From contig NW_005179265.1 of the NCBI RefSeq assembly GCF_000350225.1, forward strand, positions 245,917 to 309,916: 64,000 nucleotides of DNA, read 5' to 3'. This DNA is from Chondrus crispus. Its lineage: Eukaryota > Rhodophyta > Florideophyceae > Gigartinales > Gigartinaceae. The notes below the pieces were generated by a model. That model saw nothing but the letters and a program-made list of their open reading frames with translations. It was not told the DNA's origin and did no database searches. The position numbers and the translations under genes were made by a program. Below, piece by piece: positions 55,018 to 64,000 of this stretch; position 1 is the stretch's first letter; each line of letters opens with the position of its first letter.

Positions 55018-55656
55018 TCAGGTAGAGGGACTCGGTCTTGTCTCGGCTGCGGCGTGATGGGGATTGGTGTTGAAAAGCTCGATGAGCTGTCGGGCTTCGC
55101 GAATGGTGACCGAACGAGATGTCAGGAGGAGCGTGATATGTGGGTGAAATCTTGGGCGAGCAGAGAGGCCACGGATGATAAAGTTCACCGTGATACGATC
55201 ATTCTCTATCCCGGGTAGAGCGGTGCGAGACACTTCTTGCCGGACCGCGAGGTGTCGGTTTATGTATTTGTCGATAGTTTCTTTTGGCTGTATCATGATT
55301 CTGGGGTTCTTGAGGCGGAGACGTTCATGTTCTTCTGGTGTGCAGATGGTGTCGAAATGTGTAGCAAGAGTTTGGAATATGGCGTGGGGGGTGAGCGTGA
55401 GAATTTGGTTGCCAACAGTGGCCAGTATCTGTGGAGATAACGTAGTTCCTAAGATTCGCTTGACTTGAGCCGCTTGTTTGTGATGGAGGGTGAGAGCTTC
55501 GGGTTGATCGGCAGCAGGTGCAGGGACCTTGGCATCAGCGAAGTGGGCGAGGCCAATCTCAGTCAAGTAGTTGTGTAAGGAAAACTGCCACAGTAGGTAG
55601 TTGTTCTTGGAGAGTGTGGGGAGGGGAAGGCTGAGGGATGGCGGAGGTGTGGTCAT
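55018..55656 (-). pseudogene. Copia D gag
   Basis: From ATG 55656 (MTTPPPSL). Copia gag pattern: LSKNNYLLWQFSLHNYL, AFQTLATHFDTI-type region and EARQLIELFNT. It stops before any zinc knuckle. 212 codons. Confidence 0.8.
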
Positions 55657-55824
55657 CGTGAAATGAGGGAGGGAGGGTGACGGTTCAGATTCGGTTTGGA
55701 GAAGGGTGTTGGCGTAGAGATTATCGATGTGGTTGCGGAAGCTCAACCGACGTTGTCTGAGCGCGGCCTGCGTAGAGGGATCCAGTGTGACAATTCGTCA
55801 CCGGGATCGAAGTCACACTGGGAT

Positions 55825-55837
55825 GGTGCCCATAACC
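55825..55837 (-). promoter_or_regulatory. Copia D primer-binding site
   Basis: Minus strand GGTTATGGGCACC directly follows the LTR. The first ten bases match the initiator tRNA-Met anticodon-arm complement found in copia A and B; the last three differ. Confidence 0.65.
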
Positions 55838-55944
55838 TGTAGTGAACCGTGAGGCCGTCGGGGGAGTCGCCGTCCCCCGGCGGCTCTCAGATGACCGTAT
55901 TTATAGTCAATAAATGGGGGGGGGGCACTTTTGATACCACTACA
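55838..55944 (-). repeat. Copia D 5' LTR
   Basis: 107 bases with a run of ten or more G (plus strand, about 55916-55925), TATAAATA on the minus strand, and TGTAGTG/CACTACA ends. Confidence 0.85.
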
Positions 55945-56437
55945 GATCCGCAGCAGCAGAAGACTTCGGGGATGGCTCTCATAAAAATAAATGAAAAGAT
56001 CTCTGGAGTCTTTTCTGCTATTTATCTGATATAATTTGATGTACACGTGTATTCTAAACCTATTCGTGTCCACGGCTCAAACAAGACAGGCCACCTGTAC
56101 ACCTGTACACCTGTACACGTGTGTCTTTAGGCGCTCATAAGCTTGTTGCCCATCCTGGCCACTGCCAAATAATTTAGGGTTTTCTTTACAATGTTCTGTT
56201 ATTGGTCCATATTTCGAACCGAGCCCTCAGAAAATATTTGAAATTTTCGTTTCCGACAACGAGTGAATGTTTTGTGGGATCACAGAAGGAAATGTGAAGG
56301 ACGGCGCGCCCTGCACGTCCCCGCACTGGCATCACTCACACAAAGGACATCCTTTCTCGGCCCTGGAAAGCGCGGTGTCCTTGTGCAGCCAACAGGTCGG
56401 GAAACAGTTTAAGGCTGCGGTCATCATTTGAGCAAGT
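55945..56437 (+). promoter_or_regulatory. Upstream region of the RRM gene
   Basis: No coding sequence. Contains CCTGTACACCTGTACACCTG (56093-56112), a short direct repeat of CCTGTACA, about 330 bases before the ATG. A promoter role is inferred from position only. Confidence 0.35.
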
Positions 56438-57277
56438 ATGGAGGTAAGGTTGAGGCGTTGCTGCTGTAGGGGCTAAATCGAGTTGCACCGACGGCTGCAA
56501 TACTTGCACCCGCCCCAGTCTGCATGTCGGTCAATACTGGAATCATGTCACGTCACCTGCATGTTTCGCTCACATTATCGTCGCCGCTTGTTTCGCACGC
56601 AACATTCTCTGTCTGCGTCACTGCGTTTCCTTTCTTATCACTTCTAGGAGGCCCCGATTGAGGCATTTCACGAGGAGGCGCCTGCCGCTGGACCTCAGAC
56701 CACTGGCCCCGCTCCGGGTGGCCACACCGGTGGAAAGCGCGTATATGTCGGCAACTTGTCCTGGGATACACGGTGGCAGGGGCTCAAAGACCATATGCGC
56801 GAAGCTGGAAATGTAGCTCACGCGGAGGTCTTTACTGAGTCTTCCGGCCGTTCAGCGGGATGTGGAATTGTGGAGTTCGAGACACCGGAAGCTGCCGAAA
56901 ACGCCATCAATACACTTAATGATACAATGCTTGATGGCAGGTCGATCTTCGTTCGCGCCGATCGTGAGGAGGGCAAGCCTCGTCGTGCTTTCGGAGATGG
57001 TGAAGGTTTCAGTCGTCGCAGGGAGTCGGATCGTGGCAGGAAGATTGTCGTCTGGAATTTGCCGTATCATATCAGATGGCAAGACTTGAAAGATTTGTTC
57101 CGTGAGTATGGCAGCGTCATTCGTGCTGATGTGCCACAGACTCATGATGGCAAATCGAAGGGAATGGGCACCGTCCTCTTCGAGACTGAAATGGAGGCGG
57201 AGAGGGCTATTCAGGAGATGACTGGCAAAGAGGTCGACGGTCGCATAGTCGATTGCCGTCTGGATAAGTACGCCTAA
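56438..57277 (+). CDS. Two-RRM RNA-binding protein (Gbp2/Hrb1 or hnRNP M-like), six-base first coding exon
   Basis: Predicted as 56438-56443 (ATGGAG) joined to 56648-57277, intron 56444-56647 (204 bases, GTAAGG to TTCTAG). This supplies the missing ATG: exon 2 is open but its first RRM lies before any ATG in frame. The product is 211 residues: an acidic/Pro-rich start, RRM1 (RVYVGNLSWDTRWQGLKDHMREAG, with CGIVEF as RNP1), an Arg-rich linker (GFSRRRESDRGRK) and RRM2 (KIVVWNLPYHIRWQDLKDLF, with GMGTVLF). The W-Q-x-LKDxMRExG pattern is characteristic of yeast Gbp2/Hrb1 and hnRNP M-type RRMs, which bind mRNA in the nucleus and during export. RNP1 in both domains lacks one of the usual aromatic residues, so binding may be weaker. 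Confidence 0.88.
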
Positions 57278-57626
57278 GTCCGATGGCCGCATTCTTTGGC
57301 TCGGTTCATGTCTGGGGCGTGTTTCATCAGGCCATCCAGGTTTGTTTGGATTGCATGTTGAACGCTCGTTGCCTACGTATGTTGGCTGGACGACCTCACC
57401 ATGCGCCTCACAAGTAGTCGGGAACCTGTACTCTAGCGCCTGTAGGGAGACACGCTGTTGTAAAGAGTACTTGTATGCATGAAGCGTTTTCTGCATCTGG
57501 AAACGGATTGAAATTAACCGCGCGTGATGAAGAAATATCACTGCTCTCTTTTGGGAGGCCTCGTCGACCGTCATCATTTCTTTCTTCTTGGAACTTGCAT
57601 TTCTAACGAGATTCTTCGCTCTGTTT
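57278..57626. other. Intergenic between convergent genes
   Basis: 3' region shared by the RRM gene (+) and the KAR5-like gene (-). Nothing recognised. Confidence 0.45.
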
Positions 57627-59237
57627 TTATACCTTTTCTGATCCAGGTCGTCGAGACGCTCCCAACCGAGTTGCCCCTGCACTGGCGTCCGTCCTGGACC
57701 GCCTCATGCTTTGTCCGGTGTCTTTTGAATACGCCAGGGATGTCGTCTCCTGCGCCTCCCTAAGTTGTTGGAAGATGATTATTTGTCGCTTCTCAATTCG
57801 ACATATTTTCTTAGATATCTCTTTGTCGTACGCTTGTAGAAACTCTTTCAACTTGTCCGTAAGCGCCGCATCTATCGGTACAGATTGTATACATTGGGCA
57901 AGGTAAGTCTGAAGCCTCTCGTCCAGCAAAGTGTCAGCAATCTTCATAAGCTCCAGCAACAGGACTTTTTTGTCCTCTTCAGAAACGACAATAGCTTGCT
58001 TTCGTCGCATACTATGTTCTCCACTTCTTCTGTCGTAGACAGATCTCAGGTGAGATGTGAGGGCCTTCAAGGTTTGGAGCGATCCGTCGAGAAAGTCCCG
58101 CAAGGAACTTCCATTTGCAGCCAAAGTTTTCAGTGTCACTATCACCCGATAACATAGAATGACTCCAATGAAACTAAATATTATTTGCATCGCTACAATT
58201 ATGCTCTCGCCCTGCCCACTTAGCATACCGCTCATCCTCAGAGATTCCAGAATCCTTGTCATTCGAAAAGGGGCCATCAGTGATGTCCACAGAAGTCTCG
58301 GAATGATTTCAAACCAAACACCGGCAACGAGCCCCGAACTTTGTCGGAATGGAAAGATTCTTTGCCATAAATGATCCCTGGACTCCAGCTCGCTCATAGA
58401 TTCTTTATGGGTTTCGCGATGGATATTCTCTTTCAACGTAGCATATTTCGTAAGCAGTTCGTTGTAAGAATTTCTGAATTCTATTGATTCTTCAACACTG
58501 AGGATCTTTTCAGATGCCACCTGCGCAAAGTTCAAAGCACTGGCAGCCAAAGCGCGTTTTTCTTCACTTAGTGCTGTCATGGAGTCTTGAATGTCATTCT
58601 GAATCATTCGAAGTTCCTTGTGTTCCTGGTTAAGTTCCTTCGTTGCAGCACCCAAATGCGTCGTTAAATCTTCCAAGTGTTTTGTGCGCGTCAAGGCATC
58701 TTCAGCGACCTTATCAAATCGAGAGAAGAGACGTTCGGAATCATAGTTCACCTCGGTTGCTTTCGTAACAGCCTCCTCAAGTTCCGCAATGTTGGCCCAT
58801 AGCTTTTTATCGTGATCAACTCTCATTTGAAACATTGCAAGATGGTGCGCATTACCCGTACGGTCACAAATATCAGATATCAACGGAATATACCGACTAA
58901 CAAGCGAGTACTCTTGGGGAGAGACATCGCGTAAAGCGTGCTCCGGGTGCCACTGAATGGTTTTTCTCCCAGCTCCTTCGAGATGACAGTTTGTAAGGAG
59001 TGTTGCTAGCCATGTTCGCTGCTTCTCCGATGCCATACCACATAGTTCAGCTAGCTTCACGTATGCAATATAGCAGTTTGATTCCTCTTGGAGCTGTCCG
59101 GTGTAAAATTTCTTTGGCAGCGAATGAGATGACAAAACAACCCCCTCTCTGGTTGGTTCAGTTCCTTGGTTCTGGTTCTCCCGTCTGGCTATCCAAGCCA
59201 TGGCTGCATGGCAAAATAAGGAGAAGAGCAGCCTCAT
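57627..59237 (-). CDS. KAR5/GEX1/Brambleberry-like nuclear-fusion protein candidate
   Basis: 536 residues from ATG 59237. Residues 1-17 look like a signal peptide (MRLLFSLFCHAAMAWIA). A short Cys-containing region follows (Cys 55, 66, 84 and 124; ESNCYIAYVKLAELCGM, LLTNCHLEGAGR), then coiled coil (about 140-290), two hydrophobic stretches (about 300-325 and 350-375, SIIVAMQIIFSFIGVILCYRVIV) and a hydrophilic C-terminal tail with a further helix. Signal peptide, N-terminal Cys-rich part with the C...A...C...A..LT.C..E..G pattern, coiled coils and C-terminal membrane helices are the layout of KAR5/GEX1 proteins, which act in the nuclear envelope during fusion of gamete nuclei. The call rests on this layout and the Cys motif. 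No introns are needed. Confidence 0.6.
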   Translation of the reverse strand: MRLLFSLFCHAAMAWIARRENQNQGTEPTREGVVLSSHSLPKKFYTGQLQEESNCYIAYVKLAELCGMASEKQRTWLATLLTNCHLEGAGRKTIQWHPEHALRDVSPQEYSLVSRYIPLISDICDRTGNAHHLAMFQMRVDHDKKLWANIAELEEAVTKATEVNYDSERLFSRFDKVAEDALTRTKHLEDLTTHLGAATKELNQEHKELRMIQNDIQDSMTALSEEKRALAASALNFAQVASEKILSVEESIEFRNSYNELLTKYATLKENIHRETHKESMSELESRDHLWQRIFPFRQSSGLVAGVWFEIIPRLLWTSLMAPFRMTRILESLRMSGMLSGQGESIIVAMQIIFSFIGVILCYRVIVTLKTLAANGSSLRDFLDGSLQTLKALTSHLRSVYDRRSGEHSMRRKQAIVVSEEDKKVLLLELMKIADTLLDERLQTYLAQCIQSVPIDAALTDKLKEFLQAYDKEISKKICRIEKRQIIIFQQLREAQETTSLAYSKDTGQSMRRSRTDASAGATRLGASRRPGSEKV

Positions 59238-59806
59238 GCTTTCCGGACTACGCGCTGGGTACGAGTCGCTGTCTTTTGCTTGCTCCAGTATATCATCGGT
59301 GCTGGAAATGCTCTTTCAAGATCTCATGAATAATCCGTTGAAAGATGCCATCTGCCATTCACATCTTCAACAAGAGAAAATGAAGCTTGCGTCAGGAAGT
59401 TCGGTCCCGATTTTGAACAATTTTTACGTACGTCTCCCGTGAGAGATGACTCCCGTAAAGCCTTAGCACCCAAATGAAGCAGTGAGGAATTTATATTGCA
59501 TAATTGTATCTCCCTCTGTACAGGCTCTCTCTCGTGCTAAGTGAATTTAGGATTGTGTGCTTCCCTATTCCGCATCCCTACAAAGTATTTGAAGGTACGG
59601 TATGCAAAGCTCCCAAAGACGTCACTAGAGGTGATTTAATCGCTCTCGTTTGCCCAGTTATGGAGAGCGACGAGGAAATAATATTTTGGCGTCGCTATGA
59701 TCTGAAGAAGCCCAGGAGAGCGTTCTCTATCACTTCAGCGATTTCCAAAACCTGAGATGAGGGGCATACAACTGTTCTTCTCTTCCGTTCTCTCGGCAAT
59801 TCAGTG
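59238..59806. other. Spacer between the two membrane-protein genes
   Basis: Short plus-strand frames (59200-59442 and 59504-59755) are open but lack recognisable motifs; the first overlaps antisense the signal peptide of the KAR5-like gene. No gene is claimed. Confidence 0.35.
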
Positions 59807-60781
59807 CTAACCACTCTTTTCTTCTCTTCTGGACACACCAGAACCTTTAGATTTCCTAATCCGCATCATTCGCATCGTGAAGGTGGCTCTCCAAGCAACT
59901 AGGACCAGGAGGCAAATAACATGGCTCAAAAAGGTGTCGAAGGCAAAACTAATGTAGTCTCCGGCGGTCACAACGGCTCTTACGGCATTCAGTAGAGATA
60001 TTGCAGTTACGGCGACAGTGGCATTCCCAAACGATCGGCAAACCATAGATATGAAGAGCGCGGCACATAACACAGAATAAATTCTCTCCAGCTGGAAAAG
60101 GTTCCATATCGGACTTTCTGAACCCAACGTTAATACGTTACGGAACGACTGAGACGCAGGTCTTATATCTGGAGCTAACAGAGCGTCCAAATCCATCGCC
60201 GTTATGTCCTGTGTAGTACTTAGAGATCGGCCGAAGTCAAGCACCGATTTGGCTCGAAATTCGTCTAGTATTTCTTTCATACAGGCTTTGAAACGCCTAA
60301 AGGATTTCGATTCACTCAGCAACTGATTCCCAACAAGGAGACTATCTTCTAGGAGTGCATTCAGTTGATTAGATAAGGCGATTACTTTCTCGAGGTCTAG
60401 TTGAGCCTTTTTTTGATTTTCGGAAGATTCTTTTGTTAGTCTTGCAAGCTCTGTGCTAAGGACTATCATGTTTTCCCTTTGCCTGCTGATCGAAGAAGCC
60501 TCGCAAGCGTCATATATTTGAAGGATCGTTTCGAAAATATCAATCTTCAGGTACCTCCGTTGATCAGATGGACAGATAATAGTGCTTTCATCTTCACCAA
60601 GGAAACAGCCGGACGTCTGTTTTCCACTTGTTTCCATTCGACAGTCGAGAAGCGTTATCGCCGTTTTCGATATTCTTGTGTTTCCAATTTGGAGACAGGT
60701 CTCTGAGCTAATATGTTGCAACGCATCAATTTCGCAAACATCTCCACGAGCATACTGAAGATTAACTTGTTTTCCTTCCAT
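59807..60781 (-). CDS. Coiled-coil membrane protein, KAR5-like layout, unknown
   Basis: 324 residues from ATG 60781. The N-terminal quarter has five or more Cys (DVCEIDAL, ETCLQIG, LDCRM, SGCFLG, IICPSD), then a coiled coil (about 105-190, RQRENMIVLSTELARLTKESSENQKKAQ...), then hydrophobic segments (about 235-270 and 285-305; LCAALFISMVC, SHVICLLVLVAWRATF) and a basic tail (RMMRIRKSKG). The order Cys-rich, coiled coil, C-terminal membrane helices repeats that of the neighbour at 57627, on the same strand. It has no signal peptide at this ATG; the Cys-rich open frame immediately upstream (60762-61202) may hold the missing N-terminus. Function is unassigned. Confidence 0.6.
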   Translation of the reverse strand: MEGKQVNLQYARGDVCEIDALQHISSETCLQIGNTRISKTAITLLDCRMETSGKQTSGCFLGEDESTIICPSDQRRYLKIDIFETILQIYDACEASSISRQRENMIVLSTELARLTKESSENQKKAQLDLEKVIALSNQLNALLEDSLLVGNQLLSESKSFRRFKACMKEILDEFRAKSVLDFGRSLSTTQDITAMDLDALLAPDIRPASQSFRNVLTLGSESPIWNLFQLERIYSVLCAALFISMVCRSFGNATVAVTAISLLNAVRAVVTAGDYISFAFDTFLSHVICLLVLVAWRATFTMRMMRIRKSKGSGVSRREEKSG

Positions 60782-61202
60782 AGTTACACTTGTTTGTAGA
60801 ATTCAAAAAATTATTGTTGCTAAGCAACGTTGCTCTGATGCAGTTTGGTGAACTGAAGTGATGCTGACTATTGAAGAGCATAGAGCCCACCAAAATTTGA
60901 CATTGTCGGCTACTTGGAGATACGAAACAACAAAGAGCACTACCCGGCAATGCTGGGTACCCCTGCGCAGTCAATAGACCTGTGAAGGTTAATTCAAGCG
61001 AGACTGGAATATTTGGCCATGAAGTCTGTATAAGGACCATTGCATGTTCTACATACGGGAGAATGCCGCTTTGATTCCCTCCAATCAGACTATAAGCAGG
61101 GAAATTTCTTTCACAGGAACAATCAGGAGTCCACTCGGGACACTCGTCGCTTTCACTTAACCGGTTGTTAAGAAAACAGACCCTTTCCCATCTTTGAAAA
61201 AT
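60762..61202 (-). CDS. Cys-rich open frame, probable upstream coding part of the 59807-60781 gene
   Basis: The minus-strand frame is open from 61202 to 60762 (146 codons). It reads as an extracellular-type domain: WERVCFLNN, DECPEWTPDCSCERNF, LPGSALCCFVSPSSRQC and FSSPNC, with eleven or so Cys. It overlaps the first codons of the 59807-60781 frame in another frame, so joining needs an intron or an indel near 60800; no clear splice pair was found. An ATG occurs inside (61040), but the Cys-rich sequence continues upstream of it. This may be an exon or a relic. Confidence 0.4.
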   Translation of the reverse strand: MFQRWERVCFLNNRLSESDECPEWTPDCSCERNFPAYSLIGGNQSGILPYVEHAMVLIQTSWPNIPVSLELTFTGLLTAQGYPALPGSALCCFVSPSSRQCQILVGSMLFNSQHHFSSPNCIRATLLSNNNFLNSTNKCNYGRKTS

Positions 61203-63019
61203 TTAAAACGGCACGGTGCTATTTCCTGTTCTACAGTTATGTATCCAATGTTATCTAAGTTCATGGTTGCCATCACGATCGATTCGCCGCTGTGAGCTTT
61301 GCATGGAATGCGAAGTAGTCATGTCGTTTGAAGAATGTGTTCACGGTTAAAGGCGTTTGTGGATTCAAGCTTTATACAACATATCTCATGCTTTGCAACC
61401 CTGAGTTGTCAGAACGACCGTGTAAGAACGACCGTGTAAGTACGACCGTGTTAGCTATACATCATACATAAAACTGGCGAGCACCTCGTCTGATCGCGTT
61501 TGAAAGGAAGAAATGGCTCTGACTATAACAGGAAAGCACGATTCCACAGAAATGGTACGGACACAAGATGCTTCCGCACAGCACGAAATGAGGAGAAAGC
61601 AATGCTCTATGAAACGTTGACATGTTTTTTTTCTTCTTTTCTTCTTGCAGAACATTTAGTGCCACTTTGAGCATGAGCGGGTTTAGTCTTGTTGACTTCA
61701 TGGGCTCTCGAAGAGACTGTGTTCGTGGAATTCCTCTCCCGGAGGCACTGCGGTGTGCTCGGCCGTATCGGCCTTAATCACATGACCGTGAACTGTCTCA
61801 AGAGCATACACGCCAAAACAGGCGGTCATGAGATAATGGCCGAAACTGTCAGGACGTCCAATTGATATGACAGGCTGGCCTATTTTCGATTACCAAAAAG
61901 AAATCCAGATGTTAGAGGCCTCAATGAGAACATCGCATGGGCTGTAGACGTTGTTGAGAAATTTCTCACTGTAGTTTGAAGCTTTCGGAACGGGGGTTGG
62001 TTGGCTGCACGTCGTACTTGTCTACTGTACAGTTGTAGTTGGATGCAGACAGGCTGTCTGGCATCTGCAAAACGGTTAATCGAGCAATTGCATGAAATGC
62101 AAAGAGCACACAAGCAACCGCGATTAATTACAGGAAAAGCTAAGTGCACGCAAGCCACCGATCACGATGCCCCGACGCATGAGAGTGCCCAGCAAGACTG
62201 AATAGAAGACCTTAGGCAATGCAAATACAAAGACACGATTCATACAGCAACGGTCGCTAGATCGTAATGCAAGAAGGAACAGACTAGCACGCTAGAGGGA
62301 ACGCCAAGCTAGTAGAAATGAACGCCTCACAAAGAGGTTAGAAGCAAAGTAGAAGCTAGGCAAGAAAAGAAGAGACAACCTGAGGGGCCATATTGAGCCT
62401 CAGGGAGCACTGTGTTGCTCAACATCCGAGCTTGTAGAATAGACCCTCACTATCATATCACCACAGCCGACCCGCCACCATGTCCAGCACTGCACAAACC
62501 ACAACAGTACCCTTGGTATTACATTTGTCAACTATATTTTTGTTGACTGATTGTTCCTTTATTCAATGTCCTTTTGAGCGAATGCTATCTCATAGAACGT
62601 CCAGGTGTCACGCTTGGACTGGATGGCGCGTGTCCGCGCTGTGAGACGGCATGCGAGCGAGGATAGCTGTTGCTACAGAGGACCATATTGACTGTATCCT
62701 ACTGTGACTGTGTACCCTTGGTGCATGTCAGACGAGTCAAATGCAGCCAGCAAGCAAACATAATCTGCAGTAAATTAGATGTGCAAGCGGAGGGTGTGCG
62801 AGATGATGCTGTATTTCTGGTTGCGATTCACGGGTTAGGATCCCCCAAGTGTGTCTGCAATGTCCCATGAAACAGCGTGTGATGGCACAGTCATTCGCCC
62901 CGAGACAGGGGCCCAGGTGGTGCGCCGAGAGGGAGCCAAACCCTGCTTGATCTTCATGGAAGAAGGGCAGTACGGTAGCACAAACCAGATGACAACGACT
63001 TTTGTTAACATTACAAGGC
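61203..63019. other. Long region without recognised genes
   Basis: Short frames only. It contains the 14-base tandem repeat at 61411. Further 5' exons of the minus-strand gene could lie at its left end. No RNA gene was recognised. Confidence 0.4.
61411..61452. repeat. 14-base tandem repeat, three copies
   Basis: AGAACGACCGTGTA twice, then AGTACGACCGTGTT. Confidence 0.95.
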
Positions 63020-63115
63020 AAGGCATAGATACCCTTCGCAGTGCACACTTCCACACGCTGCAGCAGCAAGGCATAGATACCCTTCGCAGTGCACACTTCC
63101 ACACGCTGCAGCACC
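63020..63115. repeat. 48-base tandem duplication upstream of the DUF924 gene
   Basis: Units 63020-63067 and 63068-63115 begin AAGGCATAGATACCCTTCGC and are identical except at the last bases. It ends 30 bases before the gene's ATG at 63146, so it lies in the promoter or 5' untranslated region. Confidence 0.95.
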
Positions 63116-63145
63116 CTTCAGCCAAAAGGTGATGCGTTGCTTGTA

Positions 63146-63952
63146 ATGGTCACTAGAGCCTGTCAAGCATTCTTAATCCCCGCTGTGCTCCAGTCCGTAC
63201 GTTTCCGCCCCGGTCTCAACGGCGCTCCGCGAACCACCACAACAACCTGGACCTATCAACTAAGCACCACTCGCATGATGACGACGGCCCCTCGTCAATC
63301 CGCGGACGAGCTCGTCCGTGACGTACTGACGCACTGGTTCGGCTCAACGGAGGTCGGGCGGTATGACAGCTTAGACGGCCAAGCCAAGGTGTGGTATGAA
63401 GGAGGCAAAGAGGTCGACGCTGACATCCGCAACCGGTTCGGAGCAGACGTGGAAAGCGCCCTTCAGGGAGAATGGGACAACCTCATCGACAACTCAGAGT
63501 ACCCCATAACAGGCCCTCTTGCCATGGTTATCATGCTGGATCAATACACGCGCAACATCTTTCGAGGTTCTGCAAAGGCTTATGCTGGTGATGAGAAATG
63601 CATTGAGGTGGCACTGGCAATTGTGAAAGGCAGTCGCTGGCCCAGAGCCAAAGAGCAGCTTTCTGCGCCGCAACTCATGTCCTTTCTGATGCCGTTTATG
63701 CACCAGGAATCAATGTTACACCTCGATACCTGTGTGGATAATGTGCGCGAATTGATGAACGATTCCAAGGCGGCTGGTGAAAATGCCGACAAAGTAACAA
63801 AGTTATTGGAAGCGAATTTGGGATATGCGCATAAGCACCGAGATATCGTGCAAGAGTTTGGGAGATACCCGTATCGAAATGAGGTTCTCGGGCGCGTGTC
63901 GACTCCGGAGGAACTCAAGTTCTTAGATGGTGGGCCCCGATTTGGCCAGTAA
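63146..63952 (+). CDS. DUF924-family protein
   Basis: 268 residues from ATG 63146; the open frame extends upstream only through a GTG and the 48-base repeats. Residues 1-42 are basic and hydroxylated without acidic residues (RACQAFLIPAVLQSVRFRPG), a likely mitochondrial or plastid targeting peptide; a second start is possible at the MMTTAPRQ methionines. The DUF924 domain follows: VLTHWFGST, VWYEGGKEVDADIRNRFGADVE, GPLAMVIMLDQYTRNIFRGSAKAYAGD, LMSFLMPFMHQES and HRDIVQEFGRYPYRNEVLGR. Members are TPR-like helical proteins common in bacteria and algae with no agreed biochemical role. The conserved LDQ(F/Y)xRNIFRG and GR(F/Y)PxRN motifs are complete. Confidence 0.92.
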   Translation: MVTRACQAFLIPAVLQSVRFRPGLNGAPRTTTTTWTYQLSTTRMMTTAPRQSADELVRDVLTHWFGSTEVGRYDSLDGQAKVWYEGGKEVDADIRNRFGADVESALQGEWDNLIDNSEYPITGPLAMVIMLDQYTRNIFRGSAKAYAGDEKCIEVALAIVKGSRWPRAKEQLSAPQLMSFLMPFMHQESMLHLDTCVDNVRELMNDSKAAGENADKVTKLLEANLGYAHKHRDIVQEFGRYPYRNEVLGRVSTPEELKFLDGGPRFGQ

Positions 63953-64000
63953 TAAGATCTTACGGAACTGGATACTGTATTACTTCTTGGTCGACCGCCG

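Larger units (their letters stand above)
51176..55944 (-). mobile_element. Copia D: decayed Ty1/copia element with very short LTRs
   Basis: Minus-strand order: LTR (55838-55944), primer-binding site (55825-55837), gag, protease, integrase, RT, RNase H, LTR (51176-51278). LTRs are only about 105 bases, begin TGTAGTGGTATCA on the minus strand and end CACTACA, and contain a TATAAATA motif. Every domain is in a separate frame, so the element is broken. No target duplication is visible (TCTAC and GATCC flank it). It is only distantly similar to copia A and B. Confidence 0.9.

Noticed and set aside
59200..59755. Plus-strand frames between the two membrane-protein genes
   Set aside because: Short, antisense to the KAR5-like start in part, and without motifs.
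1..64000. CRISPR arrays, bacterial operons, rRNA or tRNA genes
   Set aside because: No regularly spaced repeats of CRISPR type, no ribosome-binding-site-led operons and no recognisable rRNA. tRNA genes could not be screened reliably by eye, and none was noticed.

Overview
This is a eukaryotic nuclear window. It contains long terminal repeat (LTR) retrotransposons of the Ty1/copia and Ty3/gypsy classes, PIF/Harbinger DNA transposons, a GT-AG intron after a six-base coding exon, and eukaryote-type proteins (mitochondrial carrier, triose-phosphate/nucleotide-sugar type transporter, RRM protein, KAR5/GEX1-like protein, a probable plastid-targeted protein). Gene structures are compact with few short introns, and genes sit between large nested repeats. 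That fits a florideophyte red alga such as Chondrus, but this is inference: no rRNA or organelle marker is present to prove it.

Layout. 1-29121 is almost entirely retroelement. A degenerate unknown reading frame (82-1002) and a solo LTR (1857-3107, target duplication GTGAG) are followed by a decayed minus-strand Ty3/gypsy element (about 4070-17848). A young, nearly intact copia element (copia A, 6933-14055) has inserted exactly into the gypsy reverse transcriptase active-site codons. 18552-26439 is a second, broken copia element (copia B), followed at once by an inverted truncated copy of its own 5' third (26440-29121).

29461-37148 holds two decayed genes of unknown role. The first combines a ParB/sulfiredoxin-like motif with a dioxygenase-like C-terminus and is split by a solo LTR (31150-32400); removing the LTR plus one duplication copy restores the reading frame. 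37242-39491 is an intact 749-codon unknown gene on the minus strand. 39621-43049 is poorly resolved broken coding sequence, then a non-autonomous Harbinger element (43053-43986).

44340-50831 is a more ordinary gene region: probable plastid protein (-), TPT-family transporter (+), SLC25A38-like carrier (-), and a broken Harbinger transposase/Myb pair. 51176-55944 is a third decayed copia element (copia D, minus strand). 56438-63952 carries an RRM protein, the KAR5/GEX1-like gene, a second coiled-coil membrane protein and a DUF924 protein.

The most notable points are: (i) all copia lineages here have a primer-binding site matching the anticodon arm of initiator tRNA-Met rather than its 3' end, as known for Drosophila copia; (ii) copia B carries an additional two-zinc-finger reading frame between LTR and gag that has no ATG of its own but gains one by a predicted 153-base intron, conserved in the second copy; (iii) several clean insertion and mutation scars (nested insertion, solo LTRs with duplications, a 31-base inverted duplication in the gypsy integrase).
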